DNA from: Chara braunii
Lineage: Eukaryota; Streptophyta; Charophyceae; Charales; Characeae
Assembly (NCBI GenBank): GCA_003427395.1
Contig: BFEA01000650.1
Location: 203,121-238,251, forward strand
Length of the DNA: 35,131 bases
Direction of reading: 5' to 3'
The stretch's first letter is position 1. Each line of letters begins with the position of its first letter. The translations under genes were made by a program, and so were the position numbers. Below, one piece after another: positions 1 to 10,586 of this stretch. Below the pieces are notes generated by a model. The model saw nothing but the letters and a program-made list of their open reading frames with translations, searched no databases and was not told the DNA's origin.

Positions 1-50
1 TNTCNCTNTCNCTCTCTCNCNCTNNCNCTNNCTNTCNCTCNCTNNNTNNN

Positions 51-112
<62 letters not shown>
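1..112. repeat. (TC)n microsatellite with many Ns
   Basis: Nearly pure TC dinucleotides, with Ns in the first 50 bases and again near 113. It is the equivalent of the (CT)n tract at 19142-19223 in the other LTR. The Ns probably reflect unresolved repeat length or mixed copies. Confidence 0.95.
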
Positions 113-1130
113 NNTCTCTCTCCGAGGAGGCAAACGTCCCGGCGCGGCCCTAGCAGGGAGNGGAGACATTCCGAGTCCNTGTCACTCGCGCACCCGCGCG
201 ATGTCTTTCNGAGTCNGTCGTGGTNAGTGCCTGTGTCGCCCGGGGGTGCCANGCTGTTCTGCTCCCAGGCCCGACCTCCCNTAAGCGCCTCCCCGCNGCT
301 TTTCCCGAGGCATCTTTGGGAACTCCCTCTCCCNTCAGTTCGCTCTGACCTCCGAGTTCTGCTTTGCCGCAGCTCGCAGNGACCACCTCTCTCTTGATGC
401 TTTNTGCGCAGCGTATGGCTTCCCAGTGACTCCCGCTGGTGGTCCCCCGCAAGCCCCACCTGCGAGTGCCAGCTGATGGCGCCCCCTACAGAGCGGTTCA
501 CGACGCTAGCCCGACGATACTCTCTCGTGCGAATGCTAGCTATGTCGCACCCCTTCGAGGCTCGTATTGGCGCTCCCTTTCCATGTACTCCCAGCTCGTC
601 GATATTCACGTGCTCCTGATCGCCATGGCTTCGACACCGACTCGCCGCGGCCCCCTGCGCACTCGTTTAGCCCTCCCTCTCGCTGGGACTCCAACGAGAC
701 TTTAGAATCGAGCTTGCCTCCGCTTAGTGCTGTTCCTCGTAAGGCTCCCCACATCTCAACTCGGGCTCGTATCCCTACCCGAGAGCCCTCGTGCTCCTCC
801 TTCGTCCTCTCGTGCTCTCTGGCTTGCGTTCGGACGCGGGCGCAACTTCGAGTCGTTGATCCGGACGTCTGAACTCGGGCACACTCACCCCTGTATGCCT
901 CAATTTTCGTCTCTGTGACCTCCTTCTTTTATACCCTTCCTCCTCTAGTCTCCCGATCCTTGCACCTCTTCTCTCTTCCAATCACCTTGCCCGTTTGAAT
1001 CGCGACACTTCCCTCCCTTTTTCCAAATACTTCAAAATCTTTCCCTCTCCCTAAAATTTTCCCCTTTTCGAAAATTTTGCTCTTAACTTGTTGCCCCCAC
1101 TCACGCCCGTCATGCTCCTCCTCCGTCCCT

Positions 1131-1476
1131 CTCGATCCTCCCTCACACCGTCTTAACCAATGACTGCTCTATCCCGTCCTCTCCTCCGATCACCCACTCC
1201 CCTTTTGCATTCGGTTATCAAGAACTCAAAGGCGCGCGCTCTCTCGGCAGCGGCTCTGTATGTGCTTTGTCCCTTTTCACAACTGCTTTGGTCATCATCC
1301 CTTCTCGATCCTCCCTCACACCGTCTTAACCAATGGCTGCTCTATCCTGTCTCCTCCTTGGATCTCCCCCTTGTTTTTGAATCCGGTTATCAAGAACCCT
1401 GAGGCGTGCGCGCTCTTGGCAGCGTCTCTGTATCTGCTTTGCCTTTTTCTCAACTGTTTCGTTCAGCGCTCATTGT
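1131..1476. repeat. 173-bp tandem duplication inside the 3' LTR
   Basis: Two imperfect head-to-tail units start at 1131 and 1304 with CTCGATCCTCCCTCACACCG. Both continue through ACCAATG(A/G)CTGCTCTATCC and a GGTTATCAAGAAC block. The same duplication is in the 5' LTR, so it predates insertion. Confidence 0.85.
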
Positions 1477-2907
1477 CGCTCGCCCCGTCGTTTCACATTC
1501 TCCGTTGCCTCGGACCTTGCACCCGGTCCCCCCCTTCTGGTTAAGTGTTCCGATCTCTCCCGCTTTGTCGAACGTTCTCTTAGCTGACATCTTTCCTCCT
1601 GGCCAAAACCGTCATCTTATATCGCCAAGCCTTCCCGCTCTCCCCGCAGGCACTCTCGCAGGCTGGCCCTTCGACTAGTGTCCGCGCATTATTCCCCATC
1701 TTCGTGCTTTCCCTCTTGACTTGGGTTTCGCGGGCGGTGGCCAAGAGGGGACGACACACGCTCTTCTCTTCCCGAGCTTGCTTTCCTGCAGTGACGGCTG
1801 GTTCCCCCGCTTATCAGCTTATTTCTCGGGCGCGCCCCTATCTAGGGCGGCATTTGCCCCGTCTCCTCTGTTCATGGTTCGATCTTGTTAAGCTGACACC
1901 GACCCCACGCAGTCCGACGTTTCGCAGCCCAGCAAAGTGCTCTGTTGCTTTGTCACACTTGGTTAACTTCCCGAAATTCGTCCTTCTCGCGCTGAAATCG
2001 GAGGGACTCGTTAGTTTTCAGCTTTCCGTGACACACCCTGGTGCTCTCTCTCTTAGCCCCTAACCNATTTGTAAAAACCGCTCACGTCCGTCCCGACAAC
2101 CGATCTGTCCCGCCAGCTTTGCCGATCAATAGTACGCATTATCGGGCTGCTGCGGTGAGCCCAATTTCCTCGAACAGGTTACCGCCCGAAGAAGCTTCCT
2201 TTACTTCGTTGTAGTCGGGCAGTGTTTTGCCACGGCGAAATGCGCCCAGACCGATTTATCCCCATGCTGGCGGTCGATCCCTCGAATTGGTCATCATGAG
2301 GTTACGACCAAGCTTTAGCACCCGTCGTCGAGCTAGCCAGCGTACCATAATTCCATACTCGGGCCCACTCGCAGTTGCAGACAAGGAACCCATCATTTCA
2401 CCGTGGCGTGAACCCCGTCATTGCGCCGGTCACTCAGCAAGTGTGGCAGTCGGGCCGCGTTTACTCATTTTTCCCCAGCGGCCGAGCCATCCCGTACCTC
2501 GTCCCGCACCGCAGCCCCACGACTTGGCGCAATTAATCCCCGTTGTGGACGACCGTAGAGCTTCGAAGGCCACTTTTCGTAGCCCTTCCAGGCCCCTCTC
2601 AGGAACCTTTATTTCGAGTTTTCCGTGGTCCGTCCCAATGTCAGCCCCCAACCCCTGACTCCCCACCTTAGTCANCGAAAACTCCGATCTTTGGGAATCC
2701 GCCCGAGCCCGCTCGAGACCATNGCCCGAACCGCCACTCCAATCTATTGGAGGGTTAGTAAGAAGACCCGNAAACTTTGAATCACCCACAACCCTCACAG
2801 NCAGACGCATGCATANATCAAACCCATGCAAGGTAGTGAAGAAAGGTGTGAAAATTCTTTGATTTCAAAAAAAGAAAGGTCCCCGGCTGGTAGACAGCCG
2901 CCCGACA

Positions 2908-2926
2908 ACCAGCCCACACCCCAATT
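2908..2926 (-). promoter_or_regulatory. Candidate polypurine tract
   Basis: Immediately upstream of the 3' LTR in element orientation the minus strand reads AATTGGGGTGTGGGCTGGT and then TGTCGGG. A G-rich tract at this place is where plus-strand synthesis would be primed. It is interrupted by pyrimidines, so it is either decayed or atypical. Confidence 0.35.
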
Positions 2927-3128
2927 CTCGCCGTCCCCGGCGAGTTTCCCCTTAGCACCCTTTTTACCCACACTCAATGGTCGTCTTCCCCTGAGTCCTG
3001 ACCCACGGTTCGCATTGTCCCCCCCTTTTTNGTGAGGTTACGTTTATCCCTTNTTTCCCTTTGANTTTTTGGTTTCTAGACCACATCGCCTCATTACGGC
3101 ACTNCCTCCCTTAGTCTTCTACCTGCGG

Positions 3129-3262
3129 AACTATGACACATGTTACCTATAACTATGGTGTAGCACCTTCTTCTGATACCACGACTCTTGTTTTCCCTAA
3201 CTATGGCACAATACGTTCTCTCTTAACAATAGTACCTCCATGTTTTCTCTAACTATGGTACA
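3129..3262. repeat. Short AACTATGG repeats between integrase and 3' LTR
   Basis: Five related motifs (AACTATGACACA, AACTATGGTGTA, AACTATGGCACA, AACAATAGTACC, AACTATGGTACA) start at 3129, 3151, 3199, 3225 and 3251, spaced 22, 48, 26 and 26 bp. The rest of 2927-3288 is non-coding 3' sequence of the element, with no other feature seen. Confidence 0.6.
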
Positions 3263-3288
3263 TCACTCCCCATTTCTCTTGAGCGATT

Positions 3289-4720
3289 CTATTTTCGTCC
3301 CCATCTCCTTATCTTTCTCTCGCGCCTCTCTCTCTTTCGCTTTCTCTCTTCTCTCTCCCGCTCGACTCTCAAGGTTTTCCTTGAGGCATGCCTTCCCTCT
3401 CTCATCCTGCGTTTCCCTAGTTGGTCGGTACCACTGTCATCCACCCTTGGCCGTTTCTTCCTTCGAGGGGTCTTTGGCAAGGGAGTTTTCNGGACCTTAT
3501 ACCCCTTCTCAGGTGACCGCGAAGAGGCTCCTTGCTTCGAAGTCTCTCCTTCCTCGTGAGTTACGATCACCCCCNCGTCGACCGCTTCCTTGCCTTTCCT
3601 TTTTGGTTCATCTGTAAGGCTCTCTCTGCATCTAAAAAGCTTGAGGCGAGCCCCCGCGACAGGGTCCCGTAACCTAGTCTCGTCCAATTCGGCAAGGAGG
3701 TACACCCCTCCGTCTAATCTCTTTAAGACTCGATATGGTCTCATCCATCTGTTGGCTAGCTTNNTGCTCCAAGTTTTCTCTAGCGACGAGTCGTACATCA
3801 GGACGAGGTTACTAGTCCCTATTGGATTTTGACGGACCCGCAGGTTTTTGTCCTACCTTTCTTTCCCCTTCACTCTCNTCTTNTCGATGTTTTCTCCNGC
3901 CTCGACGAGCCCTNCGTCAAGGTTTTCGGATATTTGTTGTATCCTAGCCTCCAATAGTTCAGTCCTCGTCATGTTGGACTTGCACGAGACACTCGTCCAA
4001 GTGTCGACGTGAAATTCTATGGGCAAAGGGCAGTGTCTACCAAACCAAAGAGTATATGGAGGATACTTTGTGCTCGATTTGACCGTGATATTGTCGGCCC
4101 GAACTGCGTAGCACAAGTATTTTGGCCATTGCTCCGAGCGCCCCTTGCACCACTTTGCTAAGGCATCCACAAGCGTTTGGTGACCTCTTTTGACCGGGGC
4201 ATTGCTTTGGGGGTGATAGGCAGTCGTGTAGGCCGCCTTAATCCCTGTCCTCTCCAACAGTGTCTTGACCTTTTGACTTAGGAATTCGGACCCCCTATCC
4301 ATGACGACCTTCCCAATGCATCCGTACCTAGCGATGTACTCTAGGATAAAATCACTCACCTCTTCGGCTGTCTTCTATTTAATGGCGTTCGCTTCCACGA
4401 AACCCGTAAGGTCATCGCGGGCGTTGATTAAGTACCTAAGCCCGCCGACTCCTTTAGGCATGGTCACCAAGTCAATGTGGACCTTTTCGCCTGGAATAGT
4501 GGGGCTGAGTGGGTAGCGACGGAACTAGGGGTTCCTTGAAGCGAACGGTCACCCTCTTTCGGCAAGCTTCACANGTCGAACAATACTTTTCGACTTCCCC
4601 GTAGTGCCCGTCTCAACAATAGAGCCTACATACTTTATCAAAGGTTTTTTTTACCCCTTTATGTCCTCCAACGACCCCATCGTGCAGCTCTTCTATGACC
4701 GCTTTTGTTTCCTCCGGATC
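3289..4720 (-). pseudogene. Integrase (zinc finger, DDE core, GPY-like C-terminus), inactivated
   Basis: The HHCC zinc finger is His codons at 4684 and 4663 and Cys codons at 4582 and 4573. The DDE core has its first Asp at 4473-4471 (HIDLV) and second at 4299-4297 (DRGSEF). The third catalytic position, 36 residues later, is Lys (AAA, 4191-4189) where the family has Glu, in SNAPVKRGHQ. After the core comes a C-terminal module with RWMRPYRV (usually GPY/F) and a basic tail with no chromodomain. TGA at 4615-4613, TAG at 4377-4375 and TAG at 3855-3853 interrupt the frame, and a 1-nt insertion lies near 4495. Integrase inserts the cDNA copy; this one cannot. The type of core (DRGSEF, HPQSN) is like gypsy elements of fungi and green algae, from family knowledge rather than a search. 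Confidence 0.92.
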
Positions 4721-5017
4721 GCAAAGCACTCTCTTGGGAATCGCAAACTTGGTGGGTCTCTTAAAGAGGTGGCCCCCTCGTAGGCAATACCCCAGCGCCT
4801 CCCTCTTGATCCCCTTGGTGCCTCCTACCCTGCCTGCTAAGTACAACCCTATATCGCGGTACTTCCCTTCGTACAGGTTAGCGAGGAACATCCTAGGTAC
4901 TTCTTCCTCTCGGGCGGTTGTTGCCATGTGCGCCCTATTAGCGGCAACTAGGATCACCTCGTCCTTGTCCATTGATAGAGTCACTTCCTCCAACTCCGGA
5001 TAGTCCTCTTTCTGGAT

Positions 5018-5469
5018 GGGGAGTCGGGACAACCCATCTGCGACCTGATTTTTGGCCCCGGAGATTCTTTCGACCCTATAGTCATAGAGCCTAATATGGA
5101 TCATCCACCTAGCAATAGTAGGGTCTGTTAGTGAAAAACCTTTTTGAAGGACGGCGGTCACTGCGGTCGGATCTACTCTTAGGAGGAACCGCCTCCCGTA
5201 GATGTAGTGACGAAAGATTTTCAGGCAACGCAATATCCCAACACTTCCTTCTTGAACTGGCTATAGTTTTTTTCTGCGGGATTCAAGGCTCGACTCTCAA
5301 ATCGGAGGGGTCTCTCCTTCCCGTCTTGATCCTTTTGCGATAGAAGCCCTCCTACGGAACAGGGCTCTGCGTCCGTAGAGACTATAAAGGGGCAGTTATC
5401 CTCGTCTTCGAAGAAAGGAATGCCTAGGACTTGCCCCCCTTCGCGGAACGCCCCCTTAAGGTTCTCCAT
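5018..5469 (-). pseudogene. RNase H domain of pol
   Basis: The domain starts in FIVSTDAEP, with the first catalytic Asp, continues through the Glu-bearing ALNPAEKNYSQFKKE, and then has RVDPTAV and ends with ADGLSRLP, the usual end of a gypsy RNase H. A 1-nt deletion near 5235 moves the reading frame between KEVLG and CLKIFRHY. RNase H degrades RNA in the RNA:DNA hybrid during reverse transcription. A linker of about 100 residues (5017-4721) joins it to integrase. Confidence 0.9.
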
Positions 5470-6690
5470 GACCGCAACCTACTCCTCTCCCCAGACCCAA
5501 CTCTCTATCTTTCTGAGCAGCCACCTAAGTTGCTCCGCCTTTTCACTGTAGGATCGTATAAAGATCCTCCAATAGCCCACCACCACTAGAAACTATCGAA
5601 CCTCCGTGATCGATTTTAGCGGTGACAGACAGGTCATCAATTTCTCTAGCTTCGCGAGATCGGGCCTCCGCCCATCCTTGTCGCAGATAAACCCCAAAAT
5701 CTTGATGGACGACACTCCCCAGCGACTCTTAGTCCCGCTCATGGTAAGGTTGGCGTCTTCTTATTTTGTGAGGACCTCTCTCACATCCGCCATATGATCT
5801 ACCACAAACCTCCTCATGCCGGGAAAGACCTCTGTCTCATCCCTTTGGACAGACCCTTTGATCGGGAAGTCGTGAAGGAAGACTTCGACTTTGTCCGGTA
5901 TGAATTCCTTAAGGACTGCGATCATGGCCCTTTGGAATACGGCCACTCTGTTGGTCTATCCCATGGGCACCACCATCATTTGAACTAACCCTAGAGGCGT
6001 GTGCATTGCGATCATATGCCTATCCCTATAGTCCAACGGAATCTCGTCATAAACCGAGAAGAGATCAGAGATCGAATAAATCGAACGACCTTCTGATCCT
6101 TCCGCGAGTAGATCAACCTCAGGTATAGACCCTACATCCCTTATGGTGACCGCTTTGGTCTTTTGGAGATTTTGGATCCACCTCAATTTCTTGCTCCCCC
6201 CTTTTCTCAGAAAGAACCACTTGTTAGAGTAGGCGCTTTCACAGGGCTCCGCAACAAACGTCCTTATTTTCTCCTTGATGAAGGTCACTATCTCCTCTTT
6301 CTCTTTTTGCGCATACTTCCACGGAGGCCTATTTGTCCAAGGCACGTGAGGGATCGTGTGGATCCAAGCTGGCTTGGCGTACCTTGGGTCGATCCTTCCT
6401 CTTTCCGAGTCATCAAAAGCTATGGCCTTGTCACATCCCCTTAGGGTCATAGCCACATACTCTTTCTCCTGCTCGGTGAGNTTCCCATCCCTTATNTCCA
6501 TCTTTGCTAGTCTATCGGCAGTAATTCTCTGCCCTTCGGTCTTTTTCCNCTTCCTAGTGATATCGGCGATCTCTTCGTCCGATATCGAGGTTTCCCCCNT
6601 TCTATCCCGGCTGACCGCANCAGGCTTCACTTTTTCCGCCACGGATTTATGCTTCTTAATTCCGCNGGCTAGGGGGATCCCTCCAAAAAA
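5470..6690 (-). pseudogene. Reverse transcriptase domain of pol, catalytic box mutated
   Basis: The frame opens at the frameshift heptamer and runs through a ~130-residue linker to recognisable RT blocks: AYSNKWFFLRK, KLRWIQNLQ, the motif A region SISDLFSVYDEIPL and TPLGLVQMMVVPMG, then VAVFQRAM and VEVFLHDFPIKG. The last contains the YxDD-type box, normally FLDD in this family; the first Asp is His here (CAC at 5874-5872). In-frame stops are TAG 5958-5956, TAA 5763-5761, TAG 5595-5593 and TAG 5481-5479. The TAG at 5958 sits where a Trp is expected after PMG. RT copies the element RNA into cDNA; this copy is dead. Confidence 0.93.
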
Positions 6691-7448
6691 GANAGCCTGA
6701 CGCACCCACCGAATTCCTCCTCTTCNTCCTCTTTCTCGTACCCCACTCCATCGATTATAATTCGTCCTCCAACATCCTCGACGTCCACCCGGTCTCNCGN
6801 GGGTTNTTTGTTAGCAAAGGGCGTCTCTTCTAACCGGACCCGACACACTCGTGACTGGGCTTCCTTCCTCNTTGGAATACTAGTCCGGTTGCGCTCATCC
6901 TGAGCATCTACCGTCTTNAGAANCACCCTGATCCNGTCCNGACTTTGGATCGAGATGGTCTGACTCCCGTCCGGAAGGTCGACCGTGNTNGCGTGGACCA
7001 CGCTCAGCCAGGTCCTCNCGAGGATCAGCTCGGAAGAACACTCCTTTATCGAGAAAATGGGGACTGTCGCCTCTACCCCAGCGACCTCAATGAAAGGGCT
7101 GTGACACACCCCTTCTGNCGGTTGGAGNTTATTGTCCNCNACGACCANGGACATGGANACCCCTNGATCCACCTCCAGTCCTAATTCTTTTGCGATAGAG
7201 TTCCTACATACGGTGGACTCGGACCCATTATCCACCAGGGCTCTCATCTTTTTCCCACTCACCACGGCTTGGAGCTGACCACTNCNANGCACATAGAACT
7301 TTTTCNATTCTTCTNCCGAAAAAAAACTCGCCNGNAGCTCTTCCATCGTTATTCGAGACGATTGCACCTCTTCTTTGGCGGANCCATCCCCNGGAATTGT
7401 AGCTCCTCCCGCGAGCGNAATCCTCACCTTCTTGGTGATACTTAGGAG
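6669..7448 (-). pseudogene. Aspartic protease domain, in frame with gag
   Basis: A pepsin-type retroviral protease domain is marked by ALVDNGSES (catalytic Asp codon at 7232-7230), followed by about 60 residues to ELIL.RTWLSVVH, which resembles the second conserved block. The DNGSE version of the usual D(S/T)GA is found in several gypsy groups. The frame is the same as gag and is separated from it only by the TAA at 7451-7449. About 100 residues of acidic linker follow, and the frame ends at TAG 6671-6669 just after the slippery heptamer. Several Ns leave residues undetermined. The protease would cleave the Gag-Pol polyprotein. Confidence 0.85.
6684..6690 (-). promoter_or_regulatory. Candidate -1 ribosomal frameshift site between protease and RT
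   Basis: The protease frame reads TCT TTT TTG GAG and stops at TAG 6671-6669, 13 nt after the heptamer. The heptamer T TTT TTG is phased as X XXY YYZ. Slipping back one base gives TTT TTT GGA GGG ATC, which is the start of the open RT frame (FFGGIPL). Such sites set the ratio of Gag-Pro to Pol in many retroelements. No strong downstream pseudoknot could be confirmed by eye, and an N lies 3 nt upstream of the heptamer. Confidence 0.6.
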
Positions 7449-9836
7449 TTATTCTCTAGCGCTCTTGCTAGCCGCTAAATACTCAANGAGCGTGCATTGC
7501 ATAGGCTGCATNAGAGTCCTTCGCAAGGGGGTTACCGTGTCTATCTCGTCTAAGGTGNATTTCATCTCGAACTTCTTTGACCCTTTCTTCCTAGGTGATT
7601 TAGGCGACGTGGNCTCTTCTCCCTTCCTCTCTTCNGCGACTTTGGCGTCGACCATCGGTTGGTCNTCGTCACCNCTNTTTTTTCNCCCTTNGGTAGCGAG
7701 CTCCTTGCTCTTAGATGGCCCGGCCCCAACTTGGGTCCTNACTCTTAGGCAAGGCCCTTCTTTTTCGGGCTTGGTCTCAACGAACTTAATGCTCGACACC
7801 TGGGGCTCCCTTATGGANACGCATCCCGNCGCCTCTGTGATTTGGACGCGGGATGAGTTGAAGATTCCCCCAACCTCAGGCTTCTTCCCCAATCTCGCCT
7901 CTTGAAGGGCTATCCTTTTGTCCATATTTACCTTCATCAAGGGGTAAAAGGAGACTGCTTCTCCATCATCCCCCCACATGACCCACTTNTTCTCATTCAA
8001 TTTCACCACCCCCAACCTCAAGGCTTCCGTAAGGTAAGGGCACTCCCTCTTGATGTGACCGTCTTCATTGCAGTAGACACACCCGCTTCGAGCCGGCGGA
8101 TTGTTTGGGCGAGGGGCTACTGGAGATGCCGCTCCCATGGTAGCGGAAGGGCCGGGAGGCTGCAATGTCCTAGCCTGACTCACCTCAGGACGAGCCCCTG
8201 TATTCCTAGGTTGGGGAAACTCTCCCCATCTTCTGTCCCTTCCATCCTTCCAACGGGAATTCCCCCATTCCGAGGCCCGATTCCCTACAGTCTCTCGGTC
8301 GCCCTTCCAGTTCCCTTGGTTACCGGGCTCGCTCCGCCAACCCGGGGGTCCTCATCCCCAGCGTTGACCGAGAGGTCCAGGAGGCTGCCTCTCGTACCCG
8401 CGGGGACCGTCGCGCCTTTGGCTGAGCATACTCCGGAATACCATGTCCAGACTCTCCTTCATATATTCTCGTATGTCTATTCCTCCTCCCGTAAAGACTA
8501 TCTCGACAACTCTTTCGAAATTCGCGGAGTCCCTAGGGGCCTTCTCGAGGACCTCCTTCCTCTTCTCCTCAGGCAGGTGCAACATGAACATTACGCACCT
8601 GTTTACTTCCGAGAGCATCCCTCTATCTACCAAAGCCTGCGATAAACGTTTGAACCTTCGAGTAAAGGCCACCATGCTCTCTTGCTCCCCTCTCGTCACC
8701 CGACGCAACCCTTCTATCGTGAGGATTATGTCATCGCATGCAAAGATCCTCAATAGGCTGTTCTTAAAGGTCTTCCACCTTCCATCAGACGGGTATACGG
8801 CCCTAATGGCCTGGTCCAATTCGGGGTCCGAATGTTGTATCAAGTGGTTGATCCACTCTTTCTCAAAGAACTTCTTCCGGTAGGCGTAACTCTCCCACTT
8901 CTCCACGAACCTTGTCACGTCCCTTCCATTGAAGTAGAGCGACTCTAGTCCCAGGTTCACACCGTAGTAGGGAACTCGTCGGTCGTCATAACGACGGAAA
9001 TAAGGGCCTTCCGCTGGTCCATCTGTCGTCGGATCGTAGGGTTTGTACCAGGAAGGGTCCAAATCCTCCATCCGCGGTCGAGCTCTCGGAGGGCCCCAGA
9101 ATTCCTCCCCACGACGACCTCTATAACCCGGGTCCTCGCGCTTCCAGTGCATGGTCTCCTGGCCCCTCGCCCCTCTCCAGATATCTCTGAATCCACCCAT
9201 ATTCCTTCCTACTGCCTCGTCTTGCATCCACGCGGAACAGGTCTGCCTGTCGGCCCATCTTCGCGGTCCTCCTCCAATTTCGACCGGTCCTTTTTCCCCA
9301 AGTTCCCTCCTCCTTGGGCCACCTTTTTCGCTTCTCCTTGGTGCCCAGTATCCAACTCTATCACGAGGGCACTCCTGCCCCTCGCCGACTCTTTCCTCCG
9401 TGTCCACGTGTCCCGCCCATCGGGTTTCGAATGGGAAGCCCCTCGTGGCTTCTGCCACCCTTTCTCTCNCAGGTACACGCGGTTCCATCTCTCGGTGCAA
9501 ACGCTCATCCGAACCCGCACNAGGTTCCGTAGCTTTTTCTCCGAGGGGTTCNTCCAGGTTCCTTAAGGCCCTACCCATANTTCCTACCCCTTNGGTCACT
9601 CCTTCGGCTGACTTGCTCAATCTCGCCCCCAATTCGGTATCCTCCTTGGTTCGCCCCATAGCAGCGGTCTTAGGTGATTGGGCGACCCCGTGCTCAACCA
9701 CACTTTCCATGCACCTGTTCTCAGTCGCTCTCTTCGCTAGAGTCACTTCCTCNNCCTTCTNCCCCGCTACTCTCCTCCGAGCCTCTTCCCCCTTCACTCG
9801 ATCCTTGTGCCTCACTACCTCCTTCAGACTCCTCAC
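7449..9836 (-). pseudogene. gag (capsid region and CCHC zinc knuckle)
   Basis: The frame covers about 795 codons interrupted by one TGA (8354-8352). The first ~250 residues are charged and low-complexity. A capsid-like helical domain follows (FNGRDVTRFVEKWESYAYRK, then IFACDDIILTIEGLRRV and LHLPEEKRKEVLEKAPRD), then an Arg/Gly/Pro-rich stretch and a zinc knuckle CVYCNEDGHIKREC (C-x2-C-x4-H-x4-C, 8081-8040) that would bind element RNA. The frame continues into protease after TAA 7451-7449, probably a nonsense mutation in a gag-pro fusion. The start is unclear: the first usable codon is GTG at 9836, perhaps a mutated ATG, lying 22 nt after the previous ORF's stop. The next in-frame ATG is well inside. 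Confidence 0.9.
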
Positions 9837-9858
9837 TAGTCACAGTNCACCAAGAGTC

Positions 9859-10578
9859 TCACACTTTTTTCTCTTCGTGAGCTGCTAACGCAAGGTTGGC
9901 AATCTCCTGATCTGAGACACCCCTAATCCCCTCCTGCGAGCACCGCCTAATCAGGCCTNTATGTACTTCTCTGACCTGTCCCGAGAAAAGGAGCTTGATG
10001 AATTCGCCGACCAAAGCCCACCACTCAAANTGNGTAAGCTCTAGGGACTCCCAACACAGGGTGAATAACTCGTGCCCTTTCGCTTCACCTAGGGGGAATT
10101 TTTCGATTATCTGTCCCCTGATTTGAACTTTCCTTACTGTGGCGTGGTCGGGGTAGAGCAAACGGTAGACCCCGNCAGGGACTTCCCAAGTCTGGCCGTG
10201 GGCTGCCCGCGGGACTTCTAATCGTCCTCGGTATTCAACCTTCTCTGTCTCACGCCTCNNCNTTACTCCCCCTCTCAACCTTCTAAGTCGGTCTTGGGTT
10301 CTCTCCGCAATACCCAGCGGGTCCTTTCCTTCCGCNAACTCGGTAGCAAAGAACTGTCTATCNTCGTGAGACAAGAAGATCTCAGCCCTTTGAGTGTGGG
10401 TATCTTCTCTTGAGACTGTCGAGAAANGGACTAGTGTTTCCTGCCCGTATATTTCGAAGAATTCCGTAGTGACTTCCCCTACTTCCTCAACCCTGGGGAG
10501 GGTCACTCCATACCTAGAACCCGACTTCCNAGCCCTTTCCAAGGCCCCGACAGGGTTTCCCCTGTCGTATCTAATCAT
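9859..10578 (-). CDS. Pre-gag ORF Q5, divergent fifth member of the Q family
   Basis: The ORF has an ATG (MIRYDRGNPVGAL) 8 nt after the stop of the preceding ORF and encodes 239 residues. I do not recognise a known domain. It resembles Q4: an AEIFLS block in the first half, GQIIEKF..AKGHELFTLCWESL in the second, and a tail EGIRGVSDQEIANLALAAHE that lines up with Q4's EGLDPSDLIRIAIACR. No signal peptide or membrane segment is seen. It is the last ORF before gag. Except for Ns the frame is intact, unlike gag-pol, though in a dead copy this may be chance. Function unknown. Confidence 0.6.
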   Translation of the reverse strand: MIRYDRGNPVGALERAXKSGSRYGVTLPRVEEVGEVTTEFFEIYGQETLVXFSTVSREDTHTQRAEIFLSHXDRQFFATEXAEGKDPLGIAERTQDRLRRLRGGVXXRRETEKVEYRGRLEVPRAAHGQTWEVPXGVYRLLYPDHATVRKVQIRGQIIEKFPLGEAKGHELFTLCWESLELXXFEWWALVGEFIKLLFSGQVREVHXGLIRRCSQEGIRGVSDQEIANLALAAHEEKKV

Positions 10579-10586
10579 TGGCCGGC

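Larger units (their letters stand above)
1..2907 (-). repeat. 3' LTR of the giant element, outer end cut by window
   Basis: This segment matches 19142-22534 over its whole length apart from a ~520-bp insertion in the other copy. In element orientation it begins TGTCGGGCGG at 2907, with the terminal TG of an LTR; both copies stop matching there. It contains a ~173-bp internal tandem duplication. Its outer part runs into a (TC)n tract full of Ns, so the terminal CA and the target duplication are not visible. Many short ORFs occur in it but none is shared or conserved enough to call. Confidence 0.88.

Noticed and set aside
439-2658. Several plus-strand ORFs of 60-140 codons in the 3' LTR, with counterparts in the 5' LTR
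   Set aside because: They differ in length and frame between the two LTRs, have low-complexity Ser/Pro/Leu composition from TC-rich DNA, and lie opposite to the element genes.
8443-9888. Plus-strand ORFs of 140-245 codons opposite gag
   Set aside because: They mirror the long gag frame; the minus strand has capsid-like blocks and a zinc knuckle, so these are shadows.
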